NCBI GenBank assembly: GCA_019090765.1
Contig: JAHRVJ010000376.1
Coordinates: 1 to 10,432, forward strand
Direction: 5' to 3'
Length of the DNA stretch: 10,432 nucleotides
Source of the DNA: Ilumatobacteraceae bacterium
GTDB lineage: Bacteria > Actinomycetota > Acidimicrobiia > Acidimicrobiales > Ilumatobacteraceae
A model generated the notes under the pieces. It searched no databases. It saw only the letters and a list, made by a program, of their open reading frames with translations, and had not been told where the DNA came from. Positions 7,303 to 10,432 of the stretch are shown one piece after another (positions within the stretch are counted from its first letter, which is position 1; each line of letters begins with the position of its first letter). A program made the translations under genes and the position numbers.

Positions 7303-8910
7303 ATGCCGGAGTCGACCACCATCGACGTTGCCGACGACGAACTCACTGACGTCGTCGCCGATAGCGAGGCTGCGGCGACCCCAGTACGTCCGGCTGGCTT
7401 GGCCTGGCGGGAATGGCCATCGCGGCTGTCGATACCACAGGTGATCGTTGCGCTCGCCGTGATCACCTGGACCTGGTACTTCACCAAACGATCGCTCGAT
7501 ATTCATCACGCGCTCGGCACCTCGTCGTACGACTCGGGCCTGTACGACCAGGGCATCTATCTGATGTCGCGTTTCGATGCCCCGTTCGTGACGATGATGG
7601 GACGCAACCTAATGGGCGACCACACGTCGTTCGTGTTGCTGTTCCTGGTGCCGCTGTACTGGATTGTTCCTGCCGCCGGCACCATGTTCTTCACCCAGTC
7701 AGCGGTGATCGCGGCGGGGGCGATTCCAGTCTTCCTGTACGGTCGCCGCCGCCTCGGATCGGAATGGTTGGCACTTGTCGGTGCGGCGACCTACTTGCTT
7801 CACCCTGCTGTGGGGTGGGCCAACCTTGAGAACTTCCACCCTGATTCGTTCCTGGGGGTGTTTGTCGGCTTCGCCATCTACTTCGCGCTTGAATCCAAAT
7901 GGCGTTGGTACGCCGTATTCGTCGTGCTGTCGCTGATGGTCAAAGAAGACGCGTCGCTCGTGATCGTGCCGCTTGGCCTCTGGGTGGCGATGAAACGTGA
8001 TCGGCGAATCGGGCTGCTGACCATTTTCGGGAGCCTCGCGTTCATGGCCGTGGCGATGCTGTTGATCATGCGCAGCCTGATCGGTGTTCCGACGCGTAAT
8101 GGTTGGCGAATTCCGTTCGGCGGACCCCGCGGAGTGATTGACACTGCGGTGACCAACCCCACAGACCTGGTTGATCATCTTCGCAGCGATGGTCGCCCCT
8201 GGTACATATGGCAGATGACGGCACCGTTCGCATGGCTGTTCGCCAGGTTGCCCGATGTTGCCTTGATCAGCGGATTGGTGTTGTTCACCAACGTCTTGAG
8301 CACATTCTGGTACCAGTACCAGATCGAGTATCACTACAGCCTGATTGCCGTGCCGGCGCTGGCGATCGGAACGATTTATGCGATCGGGGCAATCAAAGAT
8401 CGCGATTTCCAGCTGCCGAACGGCGTCGGGTTCTCGCTTCCTGCACGGGGAATTGCGATCGCGATCCTGGCAGCCGTGACCATGACCACCGCCTACATGT
8501 GGGCGCCTCTGCCATGGGCCCGCACAGAGTTGTACTACGGCGACCCAGACAACGACTACGCGGTGACCGCTCGGGAGTTGATGGAGCAAATTCCTCCGAA
8601 CGCGAGCGTCGCCGCCCACTATCGGTTGACTCCTCATCTGGCCTACCGCAAAGAGGTCTACCAGTTCCCTACGCCGTTCAGGCTCGTGCTGTACGGCCCG
8701 GACGCATCACTCGAAGGCTCTCGGCTCGGTGCTCGCGCTGAAGGTGTCGAGTACATAATCTTGCCGACCAGTCGCGATGACCGGCTGGTCGCCGACTGGG
8801 AAGCCATCGAAGTTGCTTTCGATGAAGTCGCGAGCAATGAGCGGTGGGTGCTGTACGTTCGCGATCGATCGATCCCGCTGCCCGCCGGTGGCACTGACAT
8901 CGAGCCATAG
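7303..8910 (+). CDS. DUF2079-family polytopic membrane protein, function unknown
   Basis: The 535-residue protein starts with a roughly 40-residue acidic cytoplasmic tail and then has many hydrophobic segments: about 44-60, 108-124, 129-147, 155-168, 182-197, 202-229, 237-258, 305-332, 345-364 and 381-400. A soluble C-terminal part runs from about 405 to 535. The first loop contains SYDSGLYDQGIYL at 75-87 and, at 100-118, G-R-N-L-M-G-D-H leading into a helix. These match the YD-x-G-[IL]-x-DQ and GDH motifs of DUF2079 membrane proteins. The loop aspartates D77 and D82 and the pair D106-H107 resemble acidic loop residues in GT-C glycosyltransferases, so a sugar- or lipid-transfer role is possible but unproven. 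The C-terminal part has PPNASVAAHYRLTPHLAYR, a pattern recurring in the family. AAGGGG directly abuts ATG 7303, which is unusually close for a ribosome site. It follows nusB by 4 bp and probably shares its transcript. Confidence 0.85.
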   Translation: MPESTTIDVADDELTDVVADSEAAATPVRPAGLAWREWPSRLSIPQVIVALAVITWTWYFTKRSLDIHHALGTSSYDSGLYDQGIYLMSRFDAPFVTMMGRNLMGDHTSFVLLFLVPLYWIVPAAGTMFFTQSAVIAAGAIPVFLYGRRRLGSEWLALVGAATYLLHPAVGWANLENFHPDSFLGVFVGFAIYFALESKWRWYAVFVVLSLMVKEDASLVIVPLGLWVAMKRDRRIGLLTIFGSLAFMAVAMLLIMRSLIGVPTRNGWRIPFGGPRGVIDTAVTNPTDLVDHLRSDGRPWYIWQMTAPFAWLFARLPDVALISGLVLFTNVLSTFWYQYQIEYHYSLIAVPALAIGTIYAIGAIKDRDFQLPNGVGFSLPARGIAIAILAAVTMTTAYMWAPLPWARTELYYGDPDNDYAVTARELMEQIPPNASVAAHYRLTPHLAYRKEVYQFPTPFRLVLYGPDASLEGSRLGARAEGVEYIILPTSRDDRLVADWEAIEVAFDEVASNERWVLYVRDRSIPLPAGGTDIEP

Positions 8911-8916
8911 TTGGCG

Positions 8917-8933
8917 ACGCGGCTAGTCCGCGT
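8917..8933 (+). terminator. Perfect inverted repeat after the membrane-protein gene, possible non-canonical terminator
   Basis: ACGCGG (8917-8922) and CCGCGT (8928-8933) are perfect reverse complements around a CTAGT loop, starting 7 bp after the stop codon at 8910. The stem is GC-rich and should be stable. No T-tract follows, so it is not a classical intrinsic terminator. Terminators without a U-tract have been proposed in actinobacteria. A protein-binding site is another possibility. Confidence 0.35.
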
Positions 8934-8956
8934 GAGCAGGCAGAATTTCCCGGTTC

Positions 8957-8972
8957 GGCACAGCGGTGTGCC
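8957..8972 (+). terminator. Second perfect inverted repeat in the nusB-side/pyrR intergenic space
   Basis: GGCACA (8957-8962) and TGTGCC (8967-8972) pair perfectly across a GCGG loop. It is followed by ACACTTCC rather than a T-tract. Together with the hairpin 23 bp upstream it may form a tandem stop for the long upstream operon. Alternatively, as it lies just before the candidate -10 element, the double-stranded palindrome could be an operator. Confidence 0.3.
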
Positions 8973-8983
8973 ACACTTCCTGC

Positions 8984-8989
8984 TACGTT
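8984..8989 (+). promoter_or_regulatory. Candidate -10 element of the pyrR promoter
   Basis: TACGTT fits the actinobacterial TANNNT -10 pattern and is preceded by TGC, a partial extended -10. A start about 7 nt downstream would put the PyrR hairpin (8999-9029) at the extreme 5' end of the mRNA, which is sensible. No good -35 lies 16-19 bp upstream, so support is weak. Confidence 0.3.
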
Positions 8990-8998
8990 CGGGTTGAC

Positions 8999-9029
8999 CC
9001 GTGAAGTGAGTCCAGAGAGGCTCATACGG
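8999..9029 (+). promoter_or_regulatory. PyrR-binding RNA hairpin in the pyr operon leader
   Basis: AGTCCAGAGAGGCT at 9009-9022 matches the PyrR recognition consensus ARUCCNGNGAGGYU at every position. Around it I can draw the full known architecture. The lower stem is CCGU (8999-9002) with ACGG (9026-9029). A purine bulge GAA (9003-9005) sits on the 5' side. The upper stem is 9006-9012 with 9019-9025, including two G-U pairs, and it is capped by the hexaloop CAGAGA (9013-9018). The hairpin ends 10 nt before the pyrR ATG, and its last two bases are the first two of the ribosome binding site. With no terminator hairpin between it and the ATG, the layout fits translational repression by UMP/UTP-bound PyrR, as described for mycobacteria, rather than Bacillus-type attenuation. 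Confidence 0.88.
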
Positions 9030-9035
9030 AAAGGA
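9028..9035 (+). promoter_or_regulatory. Ribosome binding site of pyrR, partly inside the PyrR hairpin
   Basis: GGAAAGGA lies 4 nt before ATG 9040. Its first two G residues close the lower stem of the PyrR-binding hairpin, so bound PyrR would be expected to hinder ribosome access. It sets the start of pyrR at 9040. Confidence 0.7.
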
Positions 9036-9039
9036 ATAG

Positions 9040-9576
9040 ATGGTCACCGACAGTGAGGCCAAGCAGGTGCTTGGCCCTGATGATGTTCGCCGCGCGATTA
9101 CGCGTATGGCCCACGAAATTATCGAACGCAACCGCGGCGTCGAAGGTGTGGCACTCGTTGGCATCCACCGTGGTGGAGTTTGGCTCGCTCAAGCCCTCGG
9201 TGCTGAGATCACGCGAATTGCCAATACCGACCCCGAGACTGGTTCGAAAATTCCCGTCGGGTCAGTTGATGCCAGTCTTTATCGCGATGACATCGGGCTG
9301 CGGCCGGTGGCCCCTGGCGCGGTCAGCGAACTCGACTTCAGTGTCGACGATGTCACCGTTGTGCTCGTCGACGACGTGCTCTTCACCGGGAGGACGGTGC
9401 GCGCCGCGCTCGACGCCGTTGCCGACTACGGGCGCCCGCGAGCGGTGCAACTCGCCGTTCTGGTTGATCGCGGTCACCGTGAGCTCCCAATTCGTCCCGA
9501 CTTCATCGGCAAGAATCTGCCGACCGGAGCCGACGAGAACGTTTCAGTCACCGCCGATGGAGTAGTGATCTCGTGA
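9040..9576 (+). CDS. pyrR: Bifunctional pyr operon regulator PyrR / uracil phosphoribosyltransferase-like protein
   Basis: PyrR binds the pyr mRNA hairpin when UMP or UTP is abundant and often also has uracil phosphoribosyltransferase activity. The 178 residues match the family length. ALVGIHRGGVWLA at 38-50 is the PPi-loop region. The PRPP-binding motif VVLVDDVLFTGRT is at 107-119, with the DD pair at 111-112. VDRGHRELPIRPDFIGKN at 142-159 is a PyrR-specific block carrying basic residues implicated in RNA contact. All catalytic motif residues look intact, so UPRTase activity is plausible. A PyrR recognition hairpin lies immediately upstream at 8999-9029, which strongly supports autoregulation and makes a pure salvage role unlikely. 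The start at ATG 9040 has a good Shine-Dalgarno. The 3' end overlaps pyrB as GTGA, so repression of pyrR translation should also lower pyrB output. Confidence 0.96.
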   Translation: MVTDSEAKQVLGPDDVRRAITRMAHEIIERNRGVEGVALVGIHRGGVWLAQALGAEITRIANTDPETGSKIPVGSVDASLYRDDIGLRPVAPGAVSELDFSVDDVTVVLVDDVLFTGRTVRAALDAVADYGRPRAVQLAVLVDRGHRELPIRPDFIGKNLPTGADENVSVTADGVVIS

Positions 9577-10432
9577 ACGTGGCGAGCTCGTTGTTGTCGA
9601 TTGACGACCTTGGATTGGCTGGAGTGCAGCGAATCCTTGAGTTGGCCGACCACATGACTGAGGTCAATCGTCGCCCAAATCCTAAGGTGCCAGCACTGCG
9701 GGGCAAGACCGTCTGCAATCTGTTTTTTGAGGACTCGACTCGCACTCGACTCAGTTTCGAGACCGCTGCAAAACGTCTCTCTGCCGACACCATGACCTTC
9801 TCGGTCGCGCAGTCAAGTTTGAACAAAGGCGAGAGTCTGCGTGACACCGTTGAAACGATCTCAGCGATGGGTGTCGATGCGTTCGTGATTCGGCACGGCT
9901 CTAGCGGAGCCCCGTGGATGCTCAGAACCTGGACACAGGCCAGCGTGATTAACGCTGGCGATGGCTGGCACGCTCACCCCACTCAGGCGTTGTTGGATGC
10001 CTACACAGTGCGTTCAGCGCTCTCGCGTAACGATGACTTCTCGGGGCTTAGAGTCGCGATTGTCGGCGATGTCAAACACAGCCGTGTGGCTCGCAGTACC
10101 TCCGCAATCTTTCGCCTACTCGGAGCCGACGTAACTCTGGTGGCTCCGCAGCCGCTACTTCCACCGGTAGTTGTTGAGCCGACAACAGAGTCCCTCGATG
10201 ACCTGATTGCCGATGTCGATGTTTTGTACATGCTGCGAATGCAGAAAGAGCGCGCGACCGAGGCGCTGATTCCCAGCCTCCGTGAATACACGATGCGTTT
10301 TGGCTTGACCCCCGAGCGGGCGAAGCGGCTGGGCTCGCACGCGCTCGTGATGCATCCCGGCCCTATGAACCGTGGGATCGAGATGGCTGTCGATCCTGCT
10401 GAGTTACCCGGCTCGGTGATCACTCATCAAGT
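9573..10432 (+). CDS. pyrB: Aspartate carbamoyltransferase catalytic subunit, 3'-truncated by window edge
   Basis: PyrB condenses carbamoyl phosphate with aspartate to N-carbamoyl-aspartate, the committed step of pyrimidine synthesis. From GTG 9573, 286 complete codons are visible with no stop. Family enzymes of about 305-315 residues imply that only some 20-30 C-terminal residues are missing. The carbamoyl-phosphate motif STRTR is at 55-59 in FFEDSTRTRLSFE. The conserved Lys85 loop is SSLNKGES at 81-88, GDGWHAHPTQALLD is at 129-142, and VGDVKHSRVARS is at 164-175. YMLRMQKER at 219-227 and HPGPMNRGIE at 261-270 supply the aspartate-side residues. Together these separate it from ornithine carbamoyltransferase, which has a different aspartate/ornithine loop. 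GTG 9573 overlaps the pyrR stop, with GGAG at 9559-9562 upstream. GTG 9579, two codons later, is a weaker alternative. pyrC and carAB would be expected to the right. Confidence 0.95.
   Translation, partial: MNVASSLLSIDDLGLAGVQRILELADHMTEVNRRPNPKVPALRGKTVCNLFFEDSTRTRLSFETAAKRLSADTMTFSVAQSSLNKGESLRDTVETISAMGVDAFVIRHGSSGAPWMLRTWTQASVINAGDGWHAHPTQALLDAYTVRSALSRNDDFSGLRVAIVGDVKHSRVARSTSAIFRLLGADVTLVAPQPLLPPVVVEPTTESLDDLIADVDVLYMLRMQKERATEALIPSLREYTMRFGLTPERAKRLGSHALVMHPGPMNRGIEMAVDPAELPGSVITHQ

Noticed and set aside
7699..8637. Minus-strand ORF of 312 codons opposite the DUF2079 gene
   Set aside because: Its product is His/Arg/Gln-rich low-complexity sequence typical of antisense translation of a hydrophobic membrane protein. 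The + strand frame has coherent membrane segments and family motifs.
8994..8999. TTGACC as a -35 box for pyrR
   Set aside because: A -10 at 16-19 bp spacing would fall at about 9016-9024, inside the PyrR recognition sequence, where no TANNNT-like hexamer exists. A start there would also remove the hairpin from the transcript.
9003..9039. Bacillus-type PyrR attenuator (antiterminator/terminator pair)
   Set aside because: Only 10 nt separate the hairpin from the pyrR ATG and there is no GC-rich stem plus T-tract, so transcription attenuation is not supported.
9053..9565. Second + strand ORF (170 codons) overlapping pyrR in another frame
   Set aside because: The pyrR frame carries the PRPP loop and PyrR-specific blocks. 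The alternate frame is Ser/Pro/Arg-rich with no domain pattern.
1..10432. Mobile element, prophage, CRISPR, toxin-antitoxin or defence system
   Set aside because: Every sizeable frame is accounted for by conserved housekeeping genes or the DUF2079 protein. I found no repeat arrays, transposase motifs or attachment-like repeats.

Overview
The window is ordinary actinobacterial chromosome: twelve genes, all on the + strand, with almost no intergenic space and no mobile element, CRISPR array, tRNA or rRNA that I can see. Moderately high GC, frequent GTG starts, ATGA/GTGA gene overlaps and the gene order ruvX-mltG-aroE-aroC-aroK-aroB-pepQ-efp-nusB-(x)-pyrR-pyrB point to Actinomycetota. The same backbone is known from Mycobacterium and Corynebacterium. 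Several protein details differ from those genera (AroB with GELAKYHF, EF-P with a PGKGG loop, no aroQ after aroB), which makes a deeper lineage such as Acidimicrobiia my best guess. That assignment is inference, not proof.

Region 1 (1-2401) holds the 3' part of ruvX (Holliday-junction resolvase-like/rRNA-processing YqgF family), mltG (membrane-anchored endolytic murein transglycosylase) and aroE. Region 2 (2412-5154) continues the shikimate pathway with aroC, aroK and aroB. Together the four aro genes give steps 2, 4, 5 and 7 of chorismate synthesis. DAHP synthase, dehydroquinase and EPSP synthase are not here. Region 3 (5151-7298) holds an M24B Xaa-Pro aminopeptidase, elongation factor P and NusB. 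The first eight junctions are overlaps or gaps of at most 26 bp, so regions 1-3 are probably one transcript with heavy translational coupling.

Region 4 (7303-8910) is a polytopic DUF2079-family membrane protein of unknown function, placed 4 bp after nusB. Region 5 (8911-9039) is the only real intergenic space (129 bp). It contains two perfect inverted repeats that may end upstream transcription, a weak -10-like element and a textbook PyrR-binding RNA hairpin whose 3' edge touches the pyrR ribosome binding site. Region 6 (9040-10432) is pyrR followed by pyrB (cut by the right edge), the start of a pyrimidine biosynthesis operon. The RNA element implies that uridine-nucleotide-bound PyrR represses translation of its own operon.

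No previously undescribed system is evident. The points most worth a second look are the PyrR hairpin, the DUF2079 gene between the two conserved blocks, the EF-P loop sequence, the missing aroQ and a cysteine-bearing insertion in MltG.
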